A stretch of DNA of 64,000 nucleotides from Rhizobium sp. P38BS-XIX (GTDB lineage Bacteria; Pseudomonadota; Alphaproteobacteria; Rhizobiales; Rhizobiaceae): assembly GCF_012641435.1 (NCBI RefSeq), contig NZ_JABAIJ010000007.1, forward strand, positions 124,001 to 188,000, in the 5' to 3' direction. The notes below the pieces were generated by a model. That model searched no databases. It had not been told where the DNA came from and worked only from the letters and a program-made list of their open reading frames with translations. How positions within the stretch are numbered: the stretch's first letter is position 1; each line of letters opens with the position of its first letter. A program made the position numbers and the translations under genes. Of this stretch, positions 1-8,494 are shown piece by piece.

Positions 1-37
1 GTCCGAATCGATGCGGCCTGATAGATATCGGGCATGA
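1..37 (+). CDS. possible 3' end of an upstream gene (partial)
   Basis: One frame is open from base 2 and ends in a TGA at 35-37 that overlaps the ATG of the next gene in an ATGA arrangement, typical of translationally coupled genes. Only about eleven codons are inside the window, so no function can be given and the call rests on the overlap alone. Confidence 0.25.
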   Translation, partial: SESMRPDRYRA

Positions 38-582
38 TCCAGCGCCCGATTTCTCTTTATGCGATTTGCGGCAGTCAGCGACAGGCTTCGACCAGCCGCA
101 GGCTGCTCAAGGCGTTGCAGCTTGCCGCGCCGCACGATATCAGCATCACAATTTCGGATCTGATCGGTGATCTGCCGATTTTCAATCCGGACAATGAAGG
201 CGAGAAAACACCGCCTGTGGTCGAGAAATTTGCGGCCGAGATCGGCAGCGCCGATGGCCTGATCGTGTCGTGCCCGGAATATGCGCATGGCATACCCGGC
301 GGCTTCAAGAATGCCCTGGACTGGCTGGTGTCGCGCGACGAAATCCCTTTCAAGCCGCTGATGTTTGCCCATGCTTCCCATCGTGGCGATCTCGCGCTGG
401 CGCTGCTGACCGACGTGCTGCAGACGATGTCGCTGCGCATTGTGGACGAAGCATTTCTGCGATTGCCGATTGCCGGCAAGCCCGACGAAGCTCAGGCATC
501 CATTCTGACGCAAGCGCGCGAAGATGGCGTGCTGCGTGCCGCCCTTGGCCGCTTTGCCGATGCGATCCGCGAAACGGCATGA
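34..582 (+). CDS. NADPH-dependent FMN reductase family protein
   Basis: A 182-residue flavodoxin-like protein. The N-terminus has the strand followed by GSQRQASTSRRLL, which matches the phosphate-binding loop of the FMN_red family (GSxRxxSxxxxLL). SCPEYAHGIPGGFKNALDW at about residues 80-98 is the family's second signature (PEYxxGxPGxLKNxxDW) that contacts the isoalloxazine ring. Length fits the family (about 180). Such enzymes reduce FMN, quinones or azo/chromate compounds with NAD(P)H in the cytosol; the substrate cannot be read from sequence. The ATG overlaps a possible upstream stop codon, suggesting it is the last gene of an operon that begins outside the window. Confidence 0.85.
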   Translation: MIQRPISLYAICGSQRQASTSRRLLKALQLAAPHDISITISDLIGDLPIFNPDNEGEKTPPVVEKFAAEIGSADGLIVSCPEYAHGIPGGFKNALDWLVSRDEIPFKPLMFAHASHRGDLALALLTDVLQTMSLRIVDEAFLRLPIAGKPDEAQASILTQAREDGVLRAALGRFADAIRETA

Positions 583-693
583 ATTCCGCCTCCAGTGGTG
601 GATATACAACTCTTTCCTGTAGGAATCTCCGGCTCGCCTTAACCGTTTATTGAAGACCTGACGGCAGACTTTCACGCCAAGGAGAAAAAGGCG

Positions 694-2907
694 TTGGGAG
701 CAGTATTCAAGTCTCTGCGGCAAGGCAAACAAGTCGGTCGTCATTCCATCGTGACGGCCGTTTTGATTTCTTTTGCCGTGGTTGTGGCCGTCGTCACCCT
801 GATGGTGCTGACGGCAATCGGCCGTGTGGCGAATTATTCCAACAGGCTGGATGACGAGCGCTCGTGGGAAACGACAGTTGGTGCCCTCAAGACCTTCAAC
901 GGTCAGCTCGAGGCAACGCTGCACGATCACTCCGCACGCAACGATGCCGCAAAAAGCGTCTATGGTGAGGATGAGAAGACTTGGATCGCCGGCAATTACG
1001 GTGACATATCCTCGAACGGCGCGCTTTTCGACACCGCTCTTATCGTCGATGACAACAATACGCCGATCATAGCCTATCACGACGGCGACGTGATGAAGGA
1101 GAATGTCGAGGACGTTCTCGGCAGCACGATGTGGGTTCTGGTCAATCAGGTGCGCAACACCCCCGGGACCGGGGTACCCGAGGCAAGCGGCTATATCATG
1201 ACCCGCGATGGTATTGCAGCTATCGGCGTTGCGACCATTCGCGAGCGATCCGGGCGTATTCCGGTGCCGGAAGGCAAGCGACGTTACCTGATCCTCGTGC
1301 GCTATCTCGATGCCGCCCGGATCAAGCTGCTGTCCAACACCTATGTCATCAGCGGTCTGAAGCTGGTGCCGGCGGACACTGTCGCCCGCTATGCCGTCTC
1401 GATCGTCGATCCGCTCGGTAAGCCTTTGGGGCGGCTGGTCTGGAATTCACGCGCCCCCGGCGATATCAGCTATCAGCAGGTGCGCCCGATCGTTGTGGGT
1501 GCGCTCGGTCTCGTCGGCCTGTTTTTCATCGTGCTGTTGATTCTGGGCCTGCTGGCAGGACGTCGGCTGCGGGCGGAAGAAGTCGTTGCGCGGCAAAGCT
1601 CGTTGCGCGATCGCCTCAGCGGGCTTCTCAATCGCGAGGGGCTGCGGCACGATGTCGATCGCCTGGTCGAGCATGCGCGTGCCGACGGCAGCAATGTGCT
1701 GCTTCTCTATCTTGACCTCGACGGCTTCAAGGAAATTAACGACGCCTATGGGCATGGCACGGGCGATCAGCTCATTCGTGCCGTTGCCGCCGGTCTCAGG
1801 GTGCTGGTTCCACCGCAGGCGACTTTGGCCCGGCTTGGAGGTGACGAATTCGCGATCGTCTTCCCGACCAAGGAACTCAACGATGCGCCGGCGCTGAGGC
1901 TTGCCGAGCAGATTCTGGATTTTCTCTCGGAGCCGTTGGAAATCGGCCGCCGGGTGGTGGTTGTCGGCGCCAGCATCGGCATTGCGAGCTCTCCCGAAGG
2001 GCGCATCGATCGCGAGGAGTTGGTTCGCCGCGCCGATCTTGCCATGTATAAGGCGAAGGAGGCGGGCCGCGCCCGCATGACGTGCTACGAGACGGCGATG
2101 GATGCCCATCGCGAGGAGCGCAACGAGCTGGAGCTCGATCTGCGCCGCGCAATCGAGGCCGAGGAATTGACGCTCGCCTATCAGCCGCTCGTCGACGCAT
2201 CGAGTTGCGAGATGACGGGAGTGGAGGCGCTTGTGCGCTGGAACCGTCCGGGGCATGGGCCAATTTCACCTGAAGTCTTCATTCCGGTGGCCGAAACCAG
2301 CGGCCTGATCGAGGCGCTCGGGCTGCTCGTGCTGCGCAAGGCCTGCGAAGCGGCACAGCAATGGCCCGATCTGCGGGTAGCGGTCAATGTGTCGCCGGGG
2401 CAATTCCGCAACCCGGCCTTTGCCGACTACGTTCGCAGCGTCCTGACCCGCACGGAGATCGCGGCGGAGCGTGTGACCCTGGAAATCACCGAGGGCTATA
2501 TCATCCAGAATCCCGAGCGCACCCGGCAGTCGATCGAGCGGCTGAAGATGCTCGGCGTCAAGGTGGCCCTGGACGATTTCGGCTCCGGCTTCTCATCCAT
2601 CGGCTATCTGCGCCAATTCGGCTTCGATCGCATCAAGATCGATCGTTCGCTGACGATGGATGTGCTGGAGGACAGCCGCGCCTGCGAAATGGTGCGGGCA
2701 ACGGTGGCGCTGGCGCGCTCGCTCGACATTCCGGTCACCGCCGAAGGCATTGAAATCGAAGAGCAGGGCAGGGCGTTGCAGGAATTCGGCTGCGATGAGC
2801 TGCAGGGCTATTTCTATGGAAAGCCTATGCCCGAGGCCGAGATCACCAAGCGCTTTGCGGCGCAGATGGCGGCCGTACTCAATCAGGAGCAAGGCGCGGC
2901 CGCCTGA
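694..2907 (+). CDS. membrane-bound GGDEF-EAL protein (c-di-GMP turnover)
   Basis: 737 residues starting at TTG, chosen because AAGGAG lies nine bases upstream. There is a membrane segment at about 20-44, a periplasmic region of about 220 residues that resembles CHASE4-type sensors in size and position, a second membrane segment at about 266-290, then GGDEF (about 305-460) and EAL (about 480-725) domains. The GGDEF motif is intact (RLGGDEF, about residue 380), but the inhibitory RxxD site upstream of it is absent (PPQA at that place). The EAL domain keeps EALVRW, NVSPGQ, LEITEG, DDFGSG and KIDRS, so phosphodiesterase residues appear complete. It may therefore be bifunctional, acting on c-di-GMP in response to a periplasmic signal. 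Confidence 0.9.
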   Translation: MGAVFKSLRQGKQVGRHSIVTAVLISFAVVVAVVTLMVLTAIGRVANYSNRLDDERSWETTVGALKTFNGQLEATLHDHSARNDAAKSVYGEDEKTWIAGNYGDISSNGALFDTALIVDDNNTPIIAYHDGDVMKENVEDVLGSTMWVLVNQVRNTPGTGVPEASGYIMTRDGIAAIGVATIRERSGRIPVPEGKRRYLILVRYLDAARIKLLSNTYVISGLKLVPADTVARYAVSIVDPLGKPLGRLVWNSRAPGDISYQQVRPIVVGALGLVGLFFIVLLILGLLAGRRLRAEEVVARQSSLRDRLSGLLNREGLRHDVDRLVEHARADGSNVLLLYLDLDGFKEINDAYGHGTGDQLIRAVAAGLRVLVPPQATLARLGGDEFAIVFPTKELNDAPALRLAEQILDFLSEPLEIGRRVVVVGASIGIASSPEGRIDREELVRRADLAMYKAKEAGRARMTCYETAMDAHREERNELELDLRRAIEAEELTLAYQPLVDASSCEMTGVEALVRWNRPGHGPISPEVFIPVAETSGLIEALGLLVLRKACEAAQQWPDLRVAVNVSPGQFRNPAFADYVRSVLTRTEIAAERVTLEITEGYIIQNPERTRQSIERLKMLGVKVALDDFGSGFSSIGYLRQFGFDRIKIDRSLTMDVLEDSRACEMVRATVALARSLDIPVTAEGIEIEEQGRALQEFGCDELQGYFYGKPMPEAEITKRFAAQMAAVLNQEQGAAA

Positions 2908-2928
2908 GGGCGTCAGACTATCAAGCCG

Positions 2929-3870
2929 TCAGCCGATGTGCTGTTGCCCGCGCTTGCGGGCCAGCGCGATCTGGCGCTGCCGCTCGCGATAACGTTCGCG
3001 GTCTTCCTCGCTGCGGTCGTGATAGCAATGACTGCAAGACACGCCGGCCTCGTAATAGGGCGACGTCACCTCTTCCGCCGTGATCGGACTGCGGCAGGCG
3101 TGGCAGAGCTTGTGGTTGCCCTCTTTCAGGCCATGCTCGACCGAGACGCGCTCGTCGAACACGAAACAGGCGCCTTCCCACAGGCTTTCTTCCGCAGGCA
3201 CTTCCTCGAGATATTTCAGGATGCCGCCCTTGAGGTGATAGACCTCGTCGAAGCCCTGCTGCTTCATGAAGGCTGTCGCCTTTTCGCAGCGGATGCCGCC
3301 GGTGCAATACATGGCGATCTTCGGCTTGTTGTGCAGGCCGGTATGGTCACGTACCCAATCCGGAAATTCGCGGAAGGTCTTGGTCTTCGGATCGACCGCG
3401 CCCTTGAAGACGCCGATCGCCGTTTCGTAATCGTTGCGGGTGTCGATGACGATGGTGTCGGGATCGGAGATCAAAGCATTCCAGTCCTTCGGCGCGACGT
3501 AGGTGCCGACAACCCTGGTGGGGTCGATATCCTCGACGCCCATGGTGACGATCTCTTTCTTGAGCTTCACTTTCATGCGCACGAAGGGCATTTTCGAAGC
3601 GCGGCTTTCCTTGTGCTCCAGACCGGAAAATTCCGGCTGTGCCCGCAGGAAAGAAAGAACGGCGCCGATGGCTGCATCCGTGCCGGCGATCGTCCCATTG
3701 ATGCCTTCATGGGCAAGCAGCAGCGTGCCCTTGACGCCATTGGCCTCGCAGAGCGCAAACAAAGGCTCCTGCACGCTTTCGAAGCGCGGGAAAGAAACGA
3801 AATGATAAAGCGCCGCAACGAGGAATGCGCCGGTCGCCTCATGCCGTGAGCTGGAAAGAATGTCGGTCAT
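2929..3870 (-). CDS. trhO: tRNA uridine(34) hydroxylase TrhO (YceA family, rhodanese domain)
   Basis: About 313 residues from ATG; an in-frame TTG 15 bases upstream is possible but has no better ribosome site. The N-terminal acylphosphatase-like part (AHEGINGTIAG) is followed by a rhodanese domain with the loop CTGGIRC, whose first Cys is the expected catalytic residue of TrhO. A Cys-rich C-terminal segment (CHACR and CSHCY) follows. The family catalyses oxygen-dependent 5-hydroxylation of U34 in certain tRNAs, a wobble modification, in the cytosol. It faces the GGDEF-EAL gene tail to tail with only 21 bases between stops, and I see no hairpin terminator there. Confidence 0.92.
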   Translation of the reverse strand: MTDILSSSRHEATGAFLVAALYHFVSFPRFESVQEPLFALCEANGVKGTLLLAHEGINGTIAGTDAAIGAVLSFLRAQPEFSGLEHKESRASKMPFVRMKVKLKKEIVTMGVEDIDPTRVVGTYVAPKDWNALISDPDTIVIDTRNDYETAIGVFKGAVDPKTKTFREFPDWVRDHTGLHNKPKIAMYCTGGIRCEKATAFMKQQGFDEVYHLKGGILKYLEEVPAEESLWEGACFVFDERVSVEHGLKEGNHKLCHACRSPITAEEVTSPYYEAGVSCSHCYHDRSEEDRERYRERQRQIALARKRGQQHIG

Positions 3871-3957
3871 GGCGGGGAAATACAATTTTGTGCGTCTTCA
3901 GGCAATCGGGATTTATGCGCGACCCCTGCGTCACCGGGAATAGCGCCGGTAATCGCC

Positions 3958-4869
3958 TCAATTGGCTGCTTCCAGCCAGAGGTGCCTGATGGTTCGTGCT
4001 TCGTGTTGCGGCTTGTCGACGAAAACCCAATGCGCCCGGTGAAGCGCCTCCTCGCGGGCTGTCTGTTGCCGGGATATAATCGCCTCCAGCAAACGGGCAT
4101 GGTCATCGCTTTTCTCGAAGAGGTGCGGCTCCTGGTCGGCGACGTCAGACAATATCGACATGTCGAGATAGCGGCCGAGGGCGTCGACCAATGCCTTGGC
4201 CTCCAGCTGCTTGGCATGCATTGCAGCCGGCCAGACCTCGCGCAACAGCATATGATGCATCCAGTAATCCTGGCTGCGCTTGCGCAAATCATGAAAACTC
4301 TCGATGTGGGCTGCTTCCGAATGGCATGCGGACCGCGCCTCGATCGCTTTGCGGGCGTTCTTGCGCCAGCTTTTCTGGAAGAGGCGAGCCGTATTGCGCC
4401 GCCCGCAGTCGAATGAGACATCCTTCAAGGCGTCGATCGCATTGTGGCATGTCGCAACCGCTGCCCGTGCCTTGTCTTCGAGATCGGTTTCCGCTTCCGC
4501 CAATCTGTCCCGCCTTGCGGTCAGCAGGTCACCAACGCGGATGAGGGCATGCAGTTCCTCCGCCGAAGTCGCCGTCGACTGCAGATAATGGCTGATCTCG
4601 ATGAGCGCAGTCGCATCGCGAACGGCGGAAAGCGTCCGCGCCATGTTCCGAAGCCGCTCATTCTCCTGTTGCTGAAAATCCCGTGCGATCGGCGCGATCA
4701 GCCGATAAAGCGCGCGCACGCGCTTGATGTTCTTGCGGCATGCATGCACGGCTTCGTGCAAGCCCTGCGGCCGATCCGTCAATGCATCTATCGCTTTGCC
4801 GAGTTGATGCGCGGCGACCTGACGCACCTCGTCATCAAGGGCCCGATCAGGCCGTATGCGATAGCTCAT
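3958..4869 (-). CDS. CHAD domain protein
   Basis: 303 residues of alpha-helical character with the conserved basic/His signatures of CHAD: HEAVHACRKNIKRVRALYR near residues 38-56 and ESFHDLRKRSQDYWMHH in the second half. CHAD domains bind inorganic polyphosphate and are often fused or linked to CYTH triphosphatases. Here the ATG lies inside the 3' end of the upstream CYTH gene (23-base overlap), so the two are coupled as separate polypeptides. The likely role is polyphosphate binding or processing with the CYTH partner, which is inference from family and linkage. Confidence 0.88.
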   Translation of the reverse strand: MSYRIRPDRALDDEVRQVAAHQLGKAIDALTDRPQGLHEAVHACRKNIKRVRALYRLIAPIARDFQQQENERLRNMARTLSAVRDATALIEISHYLQSTATSAEELHALIRVGDLLTARRDRLAEAETDLEDKARAAVATCHNAIDALKDVSFDCGRRNTARLFQKSWRKNARKAIEARSACHSEAAHIESFHDLRKRSQDYWMHHMLLREVWPAAMHAKQLEAKALVDALGRYLDMSILSDVADQEPHLFEKSDDHARLLEAIISRQQTAREEALHRAHWVFVDKPQHEARTIRHLWLEAAN

Positions 4870-5332
4870 CGTATTCCTGTTCGAACTGGGTCGCGAGCGC
4901 CTGGTTGGAATAGCGATGTTCGCCGGTCACTTCCCGGCCGATCCAGTCCGGCAGTTCCGGATTGTCGCTCTCGTCCTCCATCTCCACTTCGGCGATCACG
5001 AGGCCGCGATGCGTGCCGCGGAAGACATCGACTTCCCAGGTAAATCCCTTGAATGGAACCTTGTGGCGGGTTTTTTCTATAACGAGACCAATGGCCGTTC
5101 CAAGCAGCTCCTCCGCCTCGTCGACGGGGATCTCATACTCGAATTCATCCCTGGTCATCCGCTTGCCGATCTTGATCGTCAAGGTCGCTTTCGTCTCGTT
5201 TGTCAGCCGCACCCTTACGGAACGACCGTCCATGGAAGCGATATAACCCTGCTTCAGGATCAGCTTCTCGGAGACGAAATCACGCCAATGATCGCCGCGC
5301 ACCAGAAACTTTCGCTCGATCTCTTTTGCCAT
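4847..5332 (-). CDS. CYTH domain triphosphatase-like protein
   Basis: About 161 residues from the ATG that begins MAKEIERKFLV; this carries the ExExK signature (EIERK) that coordinates metal and triphosphate in CYTH tunnel enzymes. Basic and acidic strands typical of the barrel follow (RVRLTNETKATLTIK, EFEYEIP, EVDVFRG, EVEMEDE). A GTG 24 bases upstream is an alternative start. Family members hydrolyse inorganic triphosphate or thiamine triphosphate, and the short stand-alone form is common in alphaproteobacteria. It overlaps and precedes the CHAD gene. Confidence 0.9.
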   Translation of the reverse strand: MAKEIERKFLVRGDHWRDFVSEKLILKQGYIASMDGRSVRVRLTNETKATLTIKIGKRMTRDEFEYEIPVDEAEELLGTAIGLVIEKTRHKVPFKGFTWEVDVFRGTHRGLVIAEVEMEDESDNPELPDWIGREVTGEHRYSNQALATQFEQEYDELSHTA

Positions 5333-5491
5333 GCGTTTGACATGCTCCACCGGCACAGATTGAAGTACACTATATCAAGTTGCCGCGATTTCCTACCCGT
5401 CGTATTTAAAGCGAGCTTTTGTCTCGACAAGCACCTTCGGGAAGGCTATTCGAAGGCCGGATTTCAATCGTTTTAAAGGGAGTCTCCGACC

Positions 5492-6130
5492 ATGGGCGAG
5501 AAAACCGAAAAGCTTCTTTCCATCCTGAAACTGCAGCCGGTCGTACCCGTGCTGATCGTCGACGATGCGAAATCGGCCGTGCCGCTTGCCCGCGCGCTCG
5601 TTGCGGGCGGTCTGAAGGCGATCGAAATCACGCTGCGCACCGCCGGCGCGCTGGATGCGATCCGTGCCGTGGCGGAAGAGGTCGAAGGCGCCGAAGTCGG
5701 TGCCGGTACGATCCTGAACGTCAAGCATTGGGATGCAGCCGTCGAAGCTGGTTCGAAGTTCATCGTCAGCCCGGGCGCCACGCAGGAACTGCTCGATGCC
5801 GCGCGCTCCTCGCATGTGCCGCTTCTGCCGGGTGCTGCGACCGCAAGCGAAGTCATGGCGCTTCGCGAAGAAGGCTATACGGTGCTGAAGTTCTTCCCGG
5901 CCGAACAGGCTGGCGGCGCAGCCTACCTCAAGGCTTTGTCCTCGCCGCTTGCCGGGACGGTATTTTGCCCGACCGGCGGCGTGTCGTTGAAGAACGCGCA
6001 TGATTACCTGTCTTTGCCGAACGTCATCTGCGTCGGCGGTTCATGGGTCGCGCCGAAGGAGCTGGTGGCCGCCGGTGACTGGGCAGGGATTACCAAGCTT
6101 GCTTCGGAGGCTGCGGCTCTGAAGGGCTGA
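5492..6130 (+). CDS. eda: 2-dehydro-3-deoxy-phosphogluconate aldolase (KDPG aldolase)
   Basis: 212 residues, the normal length for class I KDPG/KHG aldolase. The catalytic Glu is in EITLRT (E45) and the Schiff-base Lys in KFFPAE (K133); PTGGV near the C-terminus is the phosphate-binding loop. It splits KDPG to pyruvate and glyceraldehyde-3-phosphate, the last step of the Entner-Doudoroff pathway that rhizobia use as their main hexose route. AAAGGGAG lies about ten bases before the ATG. The gene stands alone, divergent from CYTH/CHAD, and is followed by a good intrinsic terminator. Confidence 0.95.
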   Translation: MGEKTEKLLSILKLQPVVPVLIVDDAKSAVPLARALVAGGLKAIEITLRTAGALDAIRAVAEEVEGAEVGAGTILNVKHWDAAVEAGSKFIVSPGATQELLDAARSSHVPLLPGAATASEVMALREEGYTVLKFFPAEQAGGAAYLKALSSPLAGTVFCPTGGVSLKNAHDYLSLPNVICVGGSWVAPKELVAAGDWAGITKLASEAAALKG

Positions 6131-6156
6131 GGCATATCCGCAATTCGATTTTTGAA

Positions 6157-6186
6157 GGCGCTCGTGGTAACACGGGCGCCTTTTTG
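6157..6186 (+). terminator. intrinsic terminator of eda
   Basis: A GC-rich stem (GGCGCTCGTG paired with CACGGGCGCC around a GTAA loop, one mismatch) is followed at once by TTTTT. It begins 27 bases after the eda stop codon. Confidence 0.85.
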
Positions 6187-6260
6187 CATTGTGCGGATTG
6201 GTATTTGCGGTTGCGCTTCCTATCTCCTTTTCACCATCACAAGGACGGAGGACCATCTAC

Positions 6261-6974
6261 ATGATCGACGCCCGCAAGCTTCTTGACCAATTCCTGGGGT
6301 CGCAGGTTCCAGGAATGCAAGGAACTGTGAAAGACAAGGCGACCCAGGCCATCAATCTGGCCAGAGACAATCCGATGGCCACCAGCGCTATCGCGGGTGT
6401 ACTGCTCGGCACCAAGACCGGGCGGCAGATCGCCGGAAACGCCCTGACGCTCGGCGGCCTTGCCGCCATCGCCGGGCTTGGCTATCAGGCCTACAAGAAT
6501 TATCGCGACGGCAATCAGCCGCAGCCATCGCCGGAATCGGCCCCGCAGGCCCAGCCGCAATTCCTGCCGCCGCCGACGGATTCCGGCTTCAGCACTGCAC
6601 CGGCCGCGACCAGCAACGATTTTACGCTGTCCCTCGTGCGGGCGATGATCGCGGCGGCGCGTGCCGACGGTCACATCGACGACACCGAGCGTCAGCGTAT
6701 TCTAGGCAAGGTGCAGGAGGCTGGCGTTGGATCCGAGGCGGAGGCCTTCTTCCAGCGAGAGCTTGCCAATCCCGTGGATCTCGACGCTATTGTCGCGGCG
6801 GCGCAGACCGAAGAGCAGCGAGTGCAGGTCTATACGGCTTCGCGCCTTGCAATCGAGCCGGATTCCCGGGCCGAGCGCGGCTATCTCGATCTGCTCGCGG
6901 GCCGACTGGGCCTGGCCGATGCGCTGGTCGATCATATCGAGGCAACGGTTGCCGGCGCCAAAGTCCAACTTTGA
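6261..6974 (+). CDS. DUF533 family (YebE/TerB-like) protein
   Basis: 237 residues. The start is the ATG with GGACGGAGGA about ten bases upstream; the open frame continues further 5' but without a better site. The N-terminal half has a Gly/Ala-rich hydrophobic segment (about 42-75) that may associate with membrane, then a Pro/Gln linker (about 85-110). The C-terminal helical domain contains ARADGHIDDTERQRI, the acidic motif shared by TerB/DUF533 tellurite-resistance-like folds that can bind metal. Function in this family is not established. Confidence 0.85.
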   Translation: MIDARKLLDQFLGSQVPGMQGTVKDKATQAINLARDNPMATSAIAGVLLGTKTGRQIAGNALTLGGLAAIAGLGYQAYKNYRDGNQPQPSPESAPQAQPQFLPPPTDSGFSTAPAATSNDFTLSLVRAMIAAARADGHIDDTERQRILGKVQEAGVGSEAEAFFQRELANPVDLDAIVAAAQTEEQRVQVYTASRLAIEPDSRAERGYLDLLAGRLGLADALVDHIEATVAGAKVQL

Positions 6975-6980
6975 AGGCCT

Positions 6981-7080
6981 GAGCAACCCAGGAAAAAGGC
7001 GAGGCATTTTTCGCTTCGAAACGGCCTGACAATAAAGAGATAGAGCGGTTCGGAACTTCCGCGAAAATCTGAACCGCTCC
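6981..7080 (+). repeat. RIME-like palindromic intergenic repeat, copy A
   Basis: A 100-base non-coding element between the DUF533 gene and the next small gene. It starts GAGCAACCCAGGAAAA and ends with the inverted pair GAGCGGTTC...GAACCGCTC. The same element occurs in opposite orientation at 23907-24010: the blocks AAAGAGATAGAGCGGTTCGG and CTGAACCGCTC are identical in both. Size and the double-palindrome design resemble the rhizobial RIME1 family; the family name is inference. Confidence 0.75.
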
Positions 7081-7158
7081 AGGCCCGTTGCCTTTCGCAG
7101 GCGGCTGGCCTAAGCCTTCGCCGGAAGATTTCACGGCGGGCTGAGGATCGGCGATTTG

Positions 7159-7371
7159 ATGGACAAGAAAAGCGACAGCCGCTCGGCGGCCATTGCCGCC
7201 GGCATCATTCTGGTGGTTGCGACAGCCCTGCTTTATCTGATGCCGAATGTCATCGTCTGGCTTGGCGGCATTTCGCCCTGGCTCGGCACCGGTTTTGGCG
7301 TTCTGGTCATCCTCGCCTTCTTCCTGGTTTTCTGGCTGAGGGCGCGTTACCAGCGGCGCAGTGGCTCTTAA
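7159..7371 (+). CDS. small two-helix membrane protein, unknown
   Basis: 70 residues with two hydrophobic helices (about 10-30 and 40-61), a short basic N-terminus and a basic C-terminal tail (RARYQRRSGS). A TGAGGAT site sits about ten bases upstream of the ATG; a TTG one codon earlier is also usable. I do not recognise a family. It ends seven bases before the stop of the convergent NicO gene. Confidence 0.7.
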   Translation: MDKKSDSRSAAIAAGIILVVATALLYLMPNVIVWLGGISPWLGTGFGVLVILAFFLVFWLRARYQRRSGS

Positions 7372-7378
7372 GCAGCCG

Positions 7379-8494
7379 TCAGTTCTGCAGCGAAGCGCCC
7401 AGCAGAATAATCCCCATCAAGATCACCAGCACGGCGCCGAAAATCTCGATGCCGTTGCTGACCCATGTCGAGAGCCTGGAGCCCTGACCGGTAAATCGAA
7501 CGGCTGTGCCCTTCGCAAACACGGCGATGATGGCGAGCAGCGAAACGGTCAGCGCCGTGCCGATCGACATGGCGAGCACGGACAAGAGGCCGCCGAGATA
7601 GAGCCCGTTCAGCATCGAAAAGGTCATGACCAGCAGCGCACCGGAGCAGGGGCGCAAACCAACGGCGATGATGGCTGACCAGGCTTCGCGGGCGCTGAAC
7701 TTTTCGTTCGACAGCATTTTCGGGTCTGGAAGATGTGCATGACCGCATGCTTCGCAATAAGCTCCATCGCCGCTCGAATGGGCGGGATCGTAGCACTGGT
7801 AGCCATCAGCGGCAGGCATCGCGGAGAAGCTGCTGCGCGAGAAGCCTCTGACCGAATCCGTGCCCGTCGCAGCGCCTTCGAACAGCGACATGCTGATCGG
7901 CCCGGCCGATGTCGCAAGCTGAAGTTCGCGGCGCTGTGCCCGGCTCTGCAGCATGGCACGCAGCTTGCGGAACAATAGCCAGCCGCCGAACAGGATGACC
8001 ATGACGAAGCTGGCGATCTCCATCGCATTGGTGGCCATCGTCATGGTGATGCCCGAGCCGCGCAGCACGAAATAGGCGGCGCCGACGACAAGGACGGCAA
8101 CGAGGCCCTGGATCAGCGCCGAGACGAAGGAAATGCCGATGCCGCGTTTCAGCTCGATCTCGTTGGCAACCATATAGGAAGAAATCACCGCCTTGCCGTG
8201 GCCGGGGCCGGCGGCGTGAAAGATGCCGTATGCGAAGGAAAGGCCGATCAGAGTCCAGAGCTGCCAGGGGTCCTGACGCATGGCTTCGATGGATTTCGTC
8301 AGTGCTCTATAAAAGGCCTGTTGCTCGTAGTTCACGTAAAGAAAGATCGGAGCAAGCGGTCCGCCCATCGGCTGAAAGCTCGGCTCCGCCGTGCCTATGC
8401 CAAGCGGAGACCCTGCGGCATGCGCAACACCTGCGACCGCCAGAATGGCGAGTGCGGCGGCCGGCGCGAGCTTTCCTAATTTCGAAATCAGCAT
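7379..8494 (-). CDS. NicO/RcnA-type nickel-cobalt transporter
   Basis: 371 residues with an N-terminal signal-like helix and about six further membrane segments. HAAGPGHGKAVISSYMVA is the NicO signature (HxxGPGHGK) and GLRPCSGALLVM is the second conserved motif (RPCxGA). A cytoplasmic or periplasmic loop at about 225-260 has paired Cys and His residues (CYDPAHS, YCEACGHAH) that could bind metal. The family exports or imports Ni and Co ions across the inner membrane. The start codon overlaps the end of the upstream DUF1007 gene by seven bases, a very common pairing for this transporter type. Confidence 0.88.
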   Translation of the reverse strand: MLISKLGKLAPAAALAILAVAGVAHAAGSPLGIGTAEPSFQPMGGPLAPIFLYVNYEQQAFYRALTKSIEAMRQDPWQLWTLIGLSFAYGIFHAAGPGHGKAVISSYMVANEIELKRGIGISFVSALIQGLVAVLVVGAAYFVLRGSGITMTMATNAMEIASFVMVILFGGWLLFRKLRAMLQSRAQRRELQLATSAGPISMSLFEGAATGTDSVRGFSRSSFSAMPAADGYQCYDPAHSSGDGAYCEACGHAHLPDPKMLSNEKFSAREAWSAIIAVGLRPCSGALLVMTFSMLNGLYLGGLLSVLAMSIGTALTVSLLAIIAVFAKGTAVRFTGQGSRLSTWVSNGIEIFGAVLVILMGIILLGASLQN

